A stretch of 47,695 bases of DNA, from contig JAERTH010000005.1 of NCBI GenBank assembly GCA_016844955.1, positions 1 through 47,695 of the forward strand. The letters are read 5' to 3'. The stretch's first letter is position 1. Each line of letters opens with the position of its first letter. The notes under the pieces were generated by a model. That model saw nothing but the letters and a program-made list of their open reading frames with translations. It did no database searches and had not been told where the DNA came from. The position numbers and the translations under genes were made by a program. Below are positions 7,688 through 16,923 of the stretch, in pieces. Source of the DNA: Fidelibacterota bacterium (GTDB lineage: Bacteria; Fidelibacterota; UBA8477; JABMPR01).

Positions 7688-8616
7688 TGGCTTCTCAAAA
7701 AATACTGGCCGGTATTGATAAAGCTGCCGTCCTCTTTGATATTTTGGGAGCACGTCTGGCAGGGCAATTGTTCCCCAACCTCAGCGATGAAGATGTTATC
7801 GCGGTTCGTCAGCGGGTTCCCTTGATTAAGAAGACCCCCTTCGAACTCAAAAAGATGGTGCTTGAAGAATTTTATTTCTCCTTCATGTCCAAAAAATTTG
7901 CCAGTGAAGCCAAAGATGAGACTTCCCAACCTTTCGCATTTCTGGAAGGCATGTCAGAAGTTCATCTGGCCTATCTCATACGCTCCGAGCCAACCCGCTC
8001 CATCTCCATATTGCTGGCACAGCTTCCCCTGGAAATGCAGGGTCGCCTTTTACAACGACTGCCGACAGAAATTCGTACAGAAGCCATGGTAGATCTTGGT
8101 AAAATCAAAGATGTTCCCCTTGAAGCCGTGCTTGAAGTCGCTGCAGAATTTCGCGAAAAGGCCAAACAAATTCCATCTCAGGCTGAATACCAGGAGGGTG
8201 GCGGTAAAGCCATGGCCGGCCTGTTAAGTACCATGGATAGTAAAGAGCAGAAGCAATTTCTTGAATACCTCGCCCAGGAAGATCCTGAGTTGGCCAAGGA
8301 AGTAAAGAAGCATCACTTCACTTTTGAAGGTGTACCCATGCTTCCAGATGAAGTTTTAAAAGAAGTCTTCAATGAGTTTGATGTTGATCAGGTCGCCCTG
8401 GCCCTGAAGGGACAACCCCAGGAATTATGCGATCGGGTAGTGCAAACCATGGCTCAGAGAAGACAGGCTATGTATGAGCCTATTGAAAAACCAGTTGCTC
8501 GCAGGCAGGTAGAAGCAGCACAAAAGAAGGTTGTGGAACACATCCTGGCAATGGACGCTGATCCTACTAATGATTTCAGTATCGAAGAGTTCGCTGAGGC
8601 TGACTTTATCGAATAG
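7687..8616 (+). CDS. fliG: FliG-like rotor/switch protein
   Basis: Cytoplasmic rotor protein that binds the FliF tail and receives torque from MotA. The 309-residue product is collinear with FliG (usually about 330-340). N-domain: DKAAVLFDILGARLAGQLFPNLSDEDV (11-37). Middle domain: PFAFLEGMSEVHLAYLIRSE ... ISILLAQLPLEMQGRLLQRLP (82-126). C-domain: GGGKAMAGLLSTMDSKEQKQFLEYLAQEDPELAKEVKKHHFTFE (171-214), then the torque-helix region MLPDEVLKEVFNEFDVDQVALALKG (218-242) and VEAAQKKVVEHI (275-286). The EHPQ part of the FliM-binding EHPQR motif reads SEPT (100-103), so FliM contact may be lost. The tail is acidic. One-base overlap with the FliF-like gene implies coupled synthesis of the ring and its rotor. 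Identification is confident from the aligned motifs; the downstream mechanical load is unknown. Confidence 0.92.
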   Translation: MASQKILAGIDKAAVLFDILGARLAGQLFPNLSDEDVIAVRQRVPLIKKTPFELKKMVLEEFYFSFMSKKFASEAKDETSQPFAFLEGMSEVHLAYLIRSEPTRSISILLAQLPLEMQGRLLQRLPTEIRTEAMVDLGKIKDVPLEAVLEVAAEFREKAKQIPSQAEYQEGGGKAMAGLLSTMDSKEQKQFLEYLAQEDPELAKEVKKHHFTFEGVPMLPDEVLKEVFNEFDVDQVALALKGQPQELCDRVVQTMAQRRQAMYEPIEKPVARRQVEAAQKKVVEHILAMDADPTNDFSIEEFAEADFIE

Positions 8617-8617
8617 T

Positions 8618-8653
8618 ATGGCTGAACAAGAAATCTCCGCTGTCCTGCACTAG
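8618..8653 (+). other. tiny ORF after fliG, FliM/FliN-like N-terminal peptide or chance
   Basis: An 11-codon ORF (MAEQEISAVLH) begins one base after the fliG stop and ends ten bases before a hairpin terminator. Its EQEISAVL resembles the SQ(D/E)EIDALL peptide that opens FliM and FliN in flagellar clusters, where fliM or fliN can lie near fliG. There is no separate strong ribosome site. It could be the remnant of a lost switch gene, a real micropeptide, or chance; I favour remnant or chance. Confidence 0.2.
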
Positions 8654-8662
8654 CGAGATAGG

Positions 8663-8705
8663 AGGGGAGGCGTCCGCCCGGACTGTCCTCCCCTTCGCCG
8701 TTTTT
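8663..8705 (+). terminator. terminator-like hairpin closing the motor operon
   Basis: Perfect 8-bp stem AGGGGAGG (8663-8670) / CCTCCCCT (8687-8694) with an inner GTCC/GGAC stem, followed after six bases by TTTTT (8701-8705). It lies between fliG and the convergent upp gene. The T-run is a little far from the stem, so efficiency is uncertain. Confidence 0.6.
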
Positions 8706-8722
8706 GGGACTGAGCCTAAGAC

Positions 8723-9352
8723 TCAGGTACCAAAATATCGGTCACCTGCATCCCCGAGACCAGGGACGATGTATCCAACTTCATTTAAATGCTCGTCAAC
8801 AGATGCTGTAAAAATGGAGACATCGGGATGCTTTGCAAAGACTTCTTTTATTCCTTCAGGTGCGCAAATCAAAGTCAATAGGCTAATATCTGAGGCACCC
8901 TCATCTTTTAGCATCTGAATGGCAGCTACCGAGCTACCGCCAGTTGCCAGCATGGGATCCAGGATCAGGCAGGCATGGGCAGATTCAGAAAAATCCGGCA
9001 GGTTTTTATAATAATGCTTGGGCTGTAGTGTTGCCTCATCACGATAGAGGCCGATGAAGCCAACGTGGGCCTCTGGAATGAGGTTCAAGCCAACATCCAC
9101 CATGGCCAGGCCAGCTCTAAGAATAGGAATTAACCACACATCCTCGGCCAATATCATTTCACTGGTGGATTTCATGGGGGTCTCTACCGTCTGTTCCACC
9201 GTATTCAAAGATTCGGTGGCGGCAACCATAACCATGGTACTCAGACGCTGAGCGGACTCCCTAAATCGTTGACTGTCAGTATCTTTACTTCTGAGAAGGG
9301 CTAAGTTGTGTGAGACGAGAGGATGAGACTTCAACTCAATTACTTGGGACAA
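8723..9352 (-). CDS. upp: uracil phosphoribosyltransferase
   Basis: Converts uracil and PRPP to UMP in pyrimidine salvage; cytoplasmic. The 209-residue product has the family's full length and motifs: VSHNLALLRSKDT near the N-terminus, the WLIPILRAGLAMV segment, the PRPP-binding loop LILDPMLATGGSS, and the C-terminal uracil-binding GYIVPGLGDAGDRYFGT. The start is TTG at 9352, supported by GGAG six bases upstream and by alignment of the N-terminus with the family. It is convergent with the motor operon and lies 71 bases after lptD on the same strand. Confidence 0.97.
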   Translation of the reverse strand: MSQVIELKSHPLVSHNLALLRSKDTDSQRFRESAQRLSTMVMVAATESLNTVEQTVETPMKSTSEMILAEDVWLIPILRAGLAMVDVGLNLIPEAHVGFIGLYRDEATLQPKHYYKNLPDFSESAHACLILDPMLATGGSSVAAIQMLKDEGASDISLLTLICAPEGIKEVFAKHPDVSIFTASVDEHLNEVGYIVPGLGDAGDRYFGT

Positions 9353-9423
9353 CAGAGACTCCGAGCTTATGGTTTTTGAATAGCTAGTTCTAAAAGTAAT
9401 CCAGTATAAAAAAAAGTCTACGC

Positions 9424-12400
9424 CTAATATCGTCTATTAGCAGTATGTTCCAGTTTTAAGTCCTGCAGCTGACTGGCCTTGGGTCTGATGAGAAGATTGA
9501 GTCCACCCCAACGCCCCATGGGTGTCCAGTTCAGGGTCATTCTCCAACAGTGTAAATCTCGGGTAACCCCTACGGAACCACTGGTCAGCTTCTTTTCCAT
9601 GAGATCAAATCTGGGATTGTAAGTCACCGCCCAGTTCTCAGAAAGATTGAACTTGAAGCTGGTGCCCAGGTTAAAGGTCTGTTTGGCCTCATCCAGAGGG
9701 TTTGAGTGACTGTAGTTATAACTGAAGTTGAAATTACCGGTCCAGGCCGCTCCGCTTGGCTTTGTTTTTCCTGGAGCGTTACGGGTTCCCCCTTGGTCAA
9801 AGCCTTCCATAAAATCAACATCGCTACTATCTATAATCAATGCTTCCTGAGGTGCGGTTCTCAGTCCTCCAGGACTTGCACCCTTCAGATTAAAGCCAAA
9901 ACTGAAGCTTGCACGTGTCATACGCGGAGTTCTGAACGTATTGATTTTATGGCTACCTGTAGAATCACGCTCATAGAGTTCAAATGTCATGCGCGGGCTT
10001 AACTTGAAGCTTTTGCCCAGATTTATTTTCATATTGCTGGAGATATCTGAGGCCTTGAGCGAATCAGCTTTAAAATTGTATGATCCTGACATATTGACAG
10101 TAAGAAATTGAGCCTTACTCTCCTGGTCGTTTCTATAGAGTTTGTAGTCAAACATGTTATTCAGGCTATAGCTCATGCTCAGGGCATCTCTGCTGGATGT
10201 GCTGCCCAGATCAGTTCCGGCAAAGCGATCAAAGCGGTGAACACTATCGTCAACAGCAGCTACATCTTCAAAGTAGCCCCAGAAATCAGTGGAAAAGTCA
10301 GGTGTGTATTTCAGAGAAATTGAGGGTGTTAGGGTGTGACGTATGGCCTGCAGGGGACCAAGCCGTACTGGGAAAATTCCATATATTTTGGTATTCAGGC
10401 TGGCCGAGGTGCTAAAGGTACCACGACGGATAAAGCCTTCTATTTCATTGGTCTGAATGTCATCAGTGGTTGAGTCAATCAACGCCAGGCCAGATTCATT
10501 CAAAACTGGATCCAGATACCGAAAACCCCAGGCATCCTTATAACTGATGGACCCCACCAGTTTCAAGACCTTCAAAAGGGGCGTATTTCCGGATAAACTC
10601 ATATTGTGATTCCAGCTTCTGGTGTCAACAATGTCTTCATCCCACAACAGACTGTCGCCTTCCAGAGTATCAGGGTTTTCGTAGGAGAGGTAACTCCATT
10701 TACGTTTGTTACTCAGGGCGTTGTTATAACTCCAGCGAAAATTATTGTACCAATTGGTTTCATTCCCCTTGGCCTTAATGATGGGTGCAGAAGCCCGGCT
10801 AAACCGAAATGAGGGCAGGGCCAACGTAGGTCCTGCCAAATTTAAGCCGGCAGACTCCGGTGTGTCCCCTACCCTGCGTGTAACCTGCAGGTTTTCATCA
10901 TAGGTACCGCTCAAGGAGGTCGTACTGTTTATAGATTCAAATTTTTTGTTGATTGAGATTCCAGAATGCAGTTTTGTATTCAGGCGTTCTTCCTGATCGT
11001 GACTGTATTTTTGGTCAAAATTGGCATCACCTGAAAGGGCACCATCTGCTCTAATGGTAAAACTTGGATCGATGGTCTGGGAGTGATTGAAGTTCAGTTT
11101 CCACTTCCAGTTGGTGGTGCTATCATCAAGGGCATCTCGTTCAGAGATCATGGAGCCATCTATTTTGCCACTGATTGAATAGCGCTTTTTGTAATTCAAA
11201 ACACTTCGCAAATTGAATTCTTCATATTGATCCCAAAAGGTTCCGGTCATCTTATAATCAGAATAATCATTAATCGCCCAATAATAGCCAAAGCCTTTGA
11301 GTGCTCGCCCACCATTGTTGGGGCGATAATCATAGGATGGGAGAATGAATCCTGAGGTCCGTCCTTTCTTCTGGGGAAATACTGCGAAAGGCAGGGCAAA
11401 AAGTGGAATTTCAGCGATGTACAACACCACGGGTTTAGCAATAATAATCTTGTCTGTAAACAATTTCATCTGCCTGCTGTAAAAGTAGAAGTGGGGGTGA
11501 TCTTCTATGCTGCAGGTGGTGTAGTACCCATCTTCCATGAGGTAAATATCCTCATTGATGCGGGTCAACTCCTCGCCGTAATAGTTGCCATCATCCATCT
11601 TGGTTCTTCCTGCGGCAACCTTCCCTCTCTGGGTTTTCAGGTCATAAACCATGCTATGGCCATTGAAATCTTCCTGACCCTTCTGCTGGAGAACAGGAAA
11701 GTCATCTGCACCCAGCGTATCCATCAGACTACGCGCCTTCAATAAATTCTGCCGCCAGTAAACACCCACCTGGCCAGCATTGAGCTTCATATCGCCATAG
11801 TCGATAATGGCTTTTTGCTTCAGGAGGGTGGTTTCTTTTTCCATGCTGTACGAAATATGATCAGCCCAGTATTTGATGGGAATATCGATATCGGTACTAC
11901 CCTGAGCTGGCTTATACTCACCCTCTGCCCCACCAGTCACTGTTATGTCTGAGATACTGGAGTCGGACAACAGAATAAACAGGGTATCACCACTGACTTT
12001 GTTGGATCCCTTGAAGCTGTTTTCTTCAATCACATGAAAAAAGGAGGTGGCCATCTCCACCAGAGTGACGGTTTCGGGCTGACCATCGTTAAATTCAACA
12101 GCCATCTCCTTCCCGTCCAACCAATCCACGTAACTTGTGTCGTCAGCAGTCTTGACCTGGGTAAAATGGGGATTTTCTGGAACATATACTGAAGTAAGGT
12201 CTCCATCCTGCATGTGTAGATTAAAGACATCCCCCTTGAGGATAAAATCTTCCTCTTTTAACACGGGATCTTCTCGCATAATGGCTACATCATCATCCTG
12301 CATGTAGACTGCCTGACCACAGGTACCCAACGCATCTCGATTGTGAAGTCTTACATTTTCCCAGGCAAAGAAATAGCCTTCTTCAAGGGTGAGACTATCT

Positions 12401-13062
12401 GATTCGATACGTAGTGTGGTGTCTTCGGCGGACCATTTTTTGAATTCGGCCTCACCAAAACTCAACAATGAATCTTTGCCGGAATAATAGAGCAGGTGAT
12501 CACCACCGACACTGAGGCTATCAGATGAATTGATCATCAAAGCCTGCCCCCGGGCATCCCCGAGCTGACTATCTTCAAAATAAAAAATGGTATCTGCCAT
12601 GAGGGTAGAGCTACTGTCCACCAGAGCAGGGGCTTCCGTTGCCACCACCTGCTTCAGGTCAATGAAATAGCCCAGTTTATTGGCGGTAACGATGAAGGGG
12701 TCATCCTCAAAACGGGCGTCGCCTGAAATTTCAACATATTCATTCGTCCCAGTATAACGCGCCTTCTTTCCAGTAAGTCGAGATTCAGGTGTCACAATGG
12801 ATACATTGCCACTAAGCAGGGCTTCGTCCTTTTCGGTCTGGAATTCAGCCATGTCGCAACTGAGAACGGCGTCACCGCGACGGAATTTCACATTGCCCTC
12901 AAGACGTCTGTAGGTAATGCCACTGCGCGAGAAGGATTTCATCTGTTTGGCACCCAGCAATTCCAATTTTTCACCTCGGGCTGCCCAGGTGCTGGATAGA
13001 CCACAGAACAGGAGCAGCAAGCACAGTCTTGAGAATGAATTATGTGGAAGTAGAGGGGACAT
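9424..13062 (-). CDS. lptD: LptD/OstA family LPS-assembly outer-membrane protein
   Basis: Outer-membrane barrel that inserts lipopolysaccharide into the outer leaflet, receiving it from the periplasmic OstA-fold bridge. The 1212-residue protein is longer than proteobacterial LptD (about 780-800). A signal peptide (LLLLFCGLSSTWA) is followed by OstA/LptA-type beta-jellyroll repeats (about 30-330, for example YRRLEGNVKFRRGDAVLSCD, ALLSGNVSIVTPESRLTGKK) and further OstA-like strands. The LptD signature stretch is AEIPLFALPFAVFPQKKGRTSGFILP (about 550-575), and the rest is a C-terminal barrel rich in alternating aromatic residues. The long-N-terminal form is typical of Bacteroidota and relatives. 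This implies LPS or a similar glycolipid in this organism. It lies 15 bases after rarA on the same strand. Confidence 0.92.
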   Translation of the reverse strand: MSPLLPHNSFSRLCLLLLFCGLSSTWAARGEKLELLGAKQMKSFSRSGITYRRLEGNVKFRRGDAVLSCDMAEFQTEKDEALLSGNVSIVTPESRLTGKKARYTGTNEYVEISGDARFEDDPFIVTANKLGYFIDLKQVVATEAPALVDSSSTLMADTIFYFEDSQLGDARGQALMINSSDSLSVGGDHLLYYSGKDSLLSFGEAEFKKWSAEDTTLRIESDSLTLEEGYFFAWENVRLHNRDALGTCGQAVYMQDDDVAIMREDPVLKEEDFILKGDVFNLHMQDGDLTSVYVPENPHFTQVKTADDTSYVDWLDGKEMAVEFNDGQPETVTLVEMATSFFHVIEENSFKGSNKVSGDTLFILLSDSSISDITVTGGAEGEYKPAQGSTDIDIPIKYWADHISYSMEKETTLLKQKAIIDYGDMKLNAGQVGVYWRQNLLKARSLMDTLGADDFPVLQQKGQEDFNGHSMVYDLKTQRGKVAAGRTKMDDGNYYGEELTRINEDIYLMEDGYYTTCSIEDHPHFYFYSRQMKLFTDKIIIAKPVVLYIAEIPLFALPFAVFPQKKGRTSGFILPSYDYRPNNGGRALKGFGYYWAINDYSDYKMTGTFWDQYEEFNLRSVLNYKKRYSISGKIDGSMISERDALDDSTTNWKWKLNFNHSQTIDPSFTIRADGALSGDANFDQKYSHDQEERLNTKLHSGISINKKFESINSTTSLSGTYDENLQVTRRVGDTPESAGLNLAGPTLALPSFRFSRASAPIIKAKGNETNWYNNFRWSYNNALSNKRKWSYLSYENPDTLEGDSLLWDEDIVDTRSWNHNMSLSGNTPLLKVLKLVGSISYKDAWGFRYLDPVLNESGLALIDSTTDDIQTNEIEGFIRRGTFSTSASLNTKIYGIFPVRLGPLQAIRHTLTPSISLKYTPDFSTDFWGYFEDVAAVDDSVHRFDRFAGTDLGSTSSRDALSMSYSLNNMFDYKLYRNDQESKAQFLTVNMSGSYNFKADSLKASDISSNMKINLGKSFKLSPRMTFELYERDSTGSHKINTFRTPRMTRASFSFGFNLKGASPGGLRTAPQEALIIDSSDVDFMEGFDQGGTRNAPGKTKPSGAAWTGNFNFSYNYSHSNPLDEAKQTFNLGTSFKFNLSENWAVTYNPRFDLMEKKLTSGSVGVTRDLHCWRMTLNWTPMGRWGGLNLLIRPKASQLQDLKLEHTANRRY

Positions 13063-13077
13063 TAGCTATTGAATGGG

Positions 13078-14415
13078 TTATGAACCGGAAGGTTCCTCAA
13101 AGCGTTCACCCCAGAGCGTGACAAGCCGTTCATAAATGCGTTTTTCAATGCCCTCTAGAGTAGGCTTATAGAAACTTCTGTTTTTCAGGTCCTCGGGAAA
13201 GTAATTCTGGTCGGTAAAGTGTCCTGAGTGATTGTGGGGATACTGATAGCCTTTGCCATAGCCCTGATCCTTCATCAGGCTGGTGGGAGCGTTTCTCAGG
13301 TGTAAGGGTACTGACTGTGCGCCCTCTTCTCCAACCGTTGCCTGGGCACTGCGCAATGCCATGTAGCTGGCATTACTCTTGGTGGTGGAGGCCAGGTAGG
13401 TGGTTACCTGGGCCAGAACAATAGCGCCTTCAGGAAAACCAATAGCGTGGACTGCTTGAAATCCTGAAGTAGCCAGTGTCAGGGCTTGAGGATCAGCATT
13501 CCCAACGTCCTCGGAAGCCAGCACGATCAGGCGGCGGGCGATAAACAGGGGATCCTCGCCCCCTTCCAGCATAATGGAAAGCCAGTAAAGGGCTGCATCG
13601 GGATCACTGCCCCGCACACTTTTAATATATGCGGAGATGGTGTCGTAATGGTAGTCGCCAGTTTTGTCGTATAGCTGATGCTTATTCTGCAGTGCTTCCC
13701 GGACGTGTTCTTCGTTAATGGTAATCAGTTCATCTTCATCTCGATCTGGCGTAGCCACAGAAATGCTGATTTCCAGCGCATTCAGGAGTCGGCGTGCATC
13801 ACCGGAAACAGATTCCAGAATAAAATCACGGGCATCTTCGGTGAAGGCGATCTTCTGGGTGCTTAAAAACAGGTCTTCTTCCACGGCTCGGGAAATGATC
13901 TGATCCAGATCTTCTTTGCTGTGGGGTTGGAGCTTTAGCACCTGACAGCGACTGAGGAGGGGTGAAATCACCTCAAAACTGGGGTTCTCAGTGGTGGCGC
14001 CAATAAGTGTGATAATCCCATTTTCAACGGCCTGGAGCAGGGCGTCCTGTTGCGCTTTATTGAACCGATGAATTTCATCAATAAACAGGATGCTGGGTTT
14101 CCCCAGTTCCCGATTGGCCTTGGCTTTGGCCATGGCTTCACGTACATCTTTCACTCCAGATGAAACAGCCGATAACTCATAAAAATGCGATTTGCTCTGA
14201 CCGGCGATAATCTTGGCCAATGTGGTTTTACCACACCCGGGAGGCCCCCAGAGAATTATGGAAAAGAGGCGCTCGGATTTGATGGCTTTAGCCAGGAGTC
14301 GGTTTTCTGCCACGAGGTGATGCTGACCAAGGAAGGCTTCCAGTGTATTGGGTCGCATCCGCTCAGCCAGGGGTGGCAGCGTGCTGGGATTGTCGGCATT
14401 ATTAAAAAGACTCAT
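13078..14415 (-). CDS. rarA: replication-associated recombination protein A (RarA/MgsA/WRNIP1 family AAA+ ATPase)
   Basis: AAA+ ATPase acting at stalled replication forks. The 445-residue length and motifs are diagnostic: [20 protein letters not shown] at the start, Walker [14 protein letters not shown], Walker [17 protein letters not shown], sensor 1 [13 protein letters not shown], arginine-finger region [10 protein letters not shown], and the C-terminal tetramerisation part with [26 protein letters not shown]. It is clamp-loader related but is a single RarA-type chain. Upstream of two - strand genes (lptD, upp) that may share its transcript, although functions are unrelated. Confidence 0.97.
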   Translation of the reverse strand: MSLFNNADNPSTLPPLAERMRPNTLEAFLGQHHLVAENRLLAKAIKSERLFSIILWGPPGCGKTTLAKIIAGQSKSHFYELSAVSSGVKDVREAMAKAKANRELGKPSILFIDEIHRFNKAQQDALLQAVENGIITLIGATTENPSFEVISPLLSRCQVLKLQPHSKEDLDQIISRAVEEDLFLSTQKIAFTEDARDFILESVSGDARRLLNALEISISVATPDRDEDELITINEEHVREALQNKHQLYDKTGDYHYDTISAYIKSVRGSDPDAALYWLSIMLEGGEDPLFIARRLIVLASEDVGNADPQALTLATSGFQAVHAIGFPEGAIVLAQVTTYLASTTKSNASYMALRSAQATVGEEGAQSVPLHLRNAPTSLMKDQGYGKGYQYPHNHSGHFTDQNYFPEDLKNRSFYKPTLEGIEKRIYERLVTLWGERFEEPSGS

Positions 14416-14591
14416 GGCCCAGAAAATAACCCCTGTTGGTGATGGAATAAGGAAAATATGCGAACGGTTGTACTAACTGGAGGCAAAGAATGAAGTCCTA
14501 ACTCGGATGAATTGTATTTTATTTGAAAGTAAGCCACATATATTCCAATATATTCTTAAACATAAAAAGTTGATCCTAAGCAGGAGCAAAA

Positions 14592-15335
14592 ATGAAAAGC
14601 ATCACCAAGGAAGAGATAGAACATATTCTTAATGCGTGTGTTATAAAAGCCATTGAAAGGGTTCGCAATGGTGCCTCATCCCGCCCTTTTCATGAAGCGC
14701 TACTGACAAAGCAGATTGTTCTTTATTCAAGTTTTGAGCGTTCCTTTTCAACCTCTTTTGGACAAGGACCCATCGAAGAAATCTCAAAAATACTTGCATT
14801 ATCAAACGGGTTTGAAGCAGTCCGTCAAAAAGAATCTCTGGTCAATATATACAAGGGTGCCAACGATGAGATTGAAAGAATATTAAGTGATCTAAGATCA
14901 GGTAGCAAAAATCCCGATTGGAAGAAAGAACTTCAAAGAGTACTCGCTCACAAAAAAGGCGATACCGTCATTCGAAGGGTAATTTCCGACCTCTGGTTAA
15001 AGAAAGAAGCTAATGAAATCTTTATCTCTATAAAAACTGTTAAGCCAAATCTAGACCAAACCGAAATAGCAAAACGTGATCTCTTATTATTAAAAGCACA
15101 CAATTCACATTATGAAACATATTTTGGGCTATTCTACAATCCTGGGGGCAATACAAGGGGTGAATATAATTGGACAATTCCTTTTAAGCTTTTTGATATG
15201 AAAAAAGATCCCTGTGTTCTAATTGGAAACGAATACTGGGATTTTCTTGGAGGAAAGAATACTTACTCTGATTTGTTAAAAATATTTGCTACAGTGGGGA
15301 AAGAGACTAGAGAACAAATCCAAAAATTAAAGTAG
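14592..15335 (+). CDS. type II restriction endonuclease, TdeIII-like
   Basis: Probable nuclease partner of the adjacent cytosine methyltransferase. The 247-residue protein resembles the TdeIII family (Pfam RE_TdeIII) in RRVISDLWLKKEANEIFISI followed by KTVKPNLDQTEIAKRDLLLL, where the E..I.IK core is a plausible PD-(D/E)XK active site. The TIPF and YWDFLGG stretches near the C-terminus also fit. TdeIII itself cuts GGNCC; whether this one shares the site is unknown. The gene is clearly richer in A+T than its neighbours, pointing to horizontal gain. It is convergent with the methyltransferase, with the two stops overlapping by 9 bases. AGGAGC precedes ATG 14592. Confidence 0.75.
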   Translation: MKSITKEEIEHILNACVIKAIERVRNGASSRPFHEALLTKQIVLYSSFERSFSTSFGQGPIEEISKILALSNGFEAVRQKESLVNIYKGANDEIERILSDLRSGSKNPDWKKELQRVLAHKKGDTVIRRVISDLWLKKEANEIFISIKTVKPNLDQTEIAKRDLLLLKAHNSHYETYFGLFYNPGGNTRGEYNWTIPFKLFDMKKDPCVLIGNEYWDFLGGKNTYSDLLKIFATVGKETREQIQKLK

Positions 15336-16748
15336 CTCTAGCTGTCTTTGTTTTTCAACCCCATTTAAATATTCTCTTTCCCATGACAACTCGTCTGTGT
15401 TTAAATATCGTGAGTATTTGAAGTCTTCAATCTGCTCGATTTTTTCATCGCTTAGCATTTTTAAAATGTGCTTCCCTATTGCAACACCAAGACTTATTGG
15501 AACAGCATTGCCAATCTGCTTATATTGCTCCAAAGTGCTTCCCTCAATCACCCAATTGTCGGGAAACTCTTGTATCCGCTTATATTCTTCGATACTTAGT
15601 GGCCTGTCTTCCTCTGGATGCGCTAGATCTGTCGCGGGCATTGCTGGATGAGTCACGAGAGTTGGAGAAGGCTTATCCCACGCAAGCCTCCTAAGAAAGC
15701 CTGTCTTCCCCCCGCCTGAATTGAAAGATGCACCTAATGCTTCTCTTTGGAGATCCTCATCTAAAGCTCGCCAGTTTTGACCTTCCTGCAATAACTTGTA
15801 ATATTTTAGTCGTTTTGCAGGAAAATTGATATGAGTGTGTTCAATATCTTTTAAATCCCCAATAGCTTTCCTCAGTGTAATCCATTTCTTTAATCCCCGG
15901 TCACCAAATTCACAATGTGTTGGTTCAAGATATGGAACCACTTTTCTGTCTCTAGAACAAATTATGACAACTCTTTCTCTTTTTTGAGGTGATCCGAAAT
16001 TTGCTGCATTGTATAGATTGAAGGTGACACAATATCCAATTTTTCGGAGCGAACCAAGTACGTGATGAAGCGCTCCTCCTGGCAATTCCTCTACAGAGAG
16101 ATCTGGATATGCCTCCCCCCGCTCTTTGTGAGCACGATGCTTTAGTGGTGTGGAAAGTAAACCTCTCACATTTTCAATAACTGCAAACTTCGGCCTTAAG
16201 GAAGTAATTATATCAATATATGTTAAAAAGACATTCCCCCTTTTGTCTGTGAATCCTTTTCTTTTCCCGGCTGTGCTAAAAGCTTGGCAAGGTGGGCCAC
16301 CAACAATTAAATCAATTTCATCTTCCGGTTTTAACCCACTAATTTTTTTAATTTCATCCGAGGTATACTCCAGAATGTCTCCAATAAGTGCAATCTCAGG
16401 TTTGTTTTTAATAATTGTTTTTCTACTTGCGTTATCAATTTCGCTTGCCAGGATGACGTTAAAGCCCGCTTTTTCTAATCCAATATCTAAGCCCATTGCT
16501 CCTGAGAAAAAACTCAATGCAATTGGTCCGCCCTCTAGAATTTTATCCCTTTTAAGATAGGTCGGGTGATCTTCTGCAATCCCACATATAGATGTATCAT
16601 AAAACCTTTCAAGTTGATCCTCATCAACCAGCCAAGCATTTCCCTTTTTCCTAGCCTCTATTTTTCCATTTCTGCATAAATTCCTTACTTGTTGAGGTGT
16701 AATTTTTAAATAAGCTGCTGCGGCTTTTATATCATAAAGGGTACTCAT
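15327..16748 (-). CDS. DNA (cytosine-5-)-methyltransferase with N-terminal excisionase-type HTH
   Basis: Protective methyltransferase of the restriction-modification pair. Of 473 residues, the first 52 form a MerR/excisionase-like helix-turn-helix (IKAAAAYLKITPQQVRNLCR, GNAWLVDEDQLERFYD). The C5 methyltransferase fold follows: motif I ALSFFSGAMGLDIGL, motif IV VGGPPCQAFSTAGKR with the catalytic Cys, motif VI AVIENVRGLLS, motif VIII QKRERVVI, and the C-terminal motifs IX-X (TLVTHPAMPATD; EQYKQIGNAVPISLGVAIG). The HTH could let the enzyme repress its own gene, as known for some C5 methyltransferases with N-terminal HTH domains such as M.EcoRII and M.SsoII. A+T-rich like the endonuclease. Start ATG 16748. 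Confidence 0.93.
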   Translation of the reverse strand: MSTLYDIKAAAAYLKITPQQVRNLCRNGKIEARKKGNAWLVDEDQLERFYDTSICGIAEDHPTYLKRDKILEGGPIALSFFSGAMGLDIGLEKAGFNVILASEIDNASRKTIIKNKPEIALIGDILEYTSDEIKKISGLKPEDEIDLIVGGPPCQAFSTAGKRKGFTDKRGNVFLTYIDIITSLRPKFAVIENVRGLLSTPLKHRAHKERGEAYPDLSVEELPGGALHHVLGSLRKIGYCVTFNLYNAANFGSPQKRERVVIICSRDRKVVPYLEPTHCEFGDRGLKKWITLRKAIGDLKDIEHTHINFPAKRLKYYKLLQEGQNWRALDEDLQREALGASFNSGGGKTGFLRRLAWDKPSPTLVTHPAMPATDLAHPEEDRPLSIEEYKRIQEFPDNWVIEGSTLEQYKQIGNAVPISLGVAIGKHILKMLSDEKIEQIEDFKYSRYLNTDELSWEREYLNGVEKQRQLELL

Positions 16749-16923
16749 AATTGTTTTCTTTGCGAAAATATTTTAAGTACCCAATTATAATTAATTGCTT
16801 TCACTAGAAAAGCTATTTTTTCAAAAAAATGATAGCGAAACAGCCTGCCAGAGAGTGGTTGAATCGAATGCGTGATAAGCTGGTTATATGCGTTAGGTAC
16901 GCTAGCTAAGCATGATACATTGC

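Noticed and set aside
7255..7929. 224-residue minus-strand ORF opposite the fliF-like gene
   Set aside because: Low-complexity Ser/Gly-rich shadow of the Glu-rich tail coding sequence; no signal of its own.
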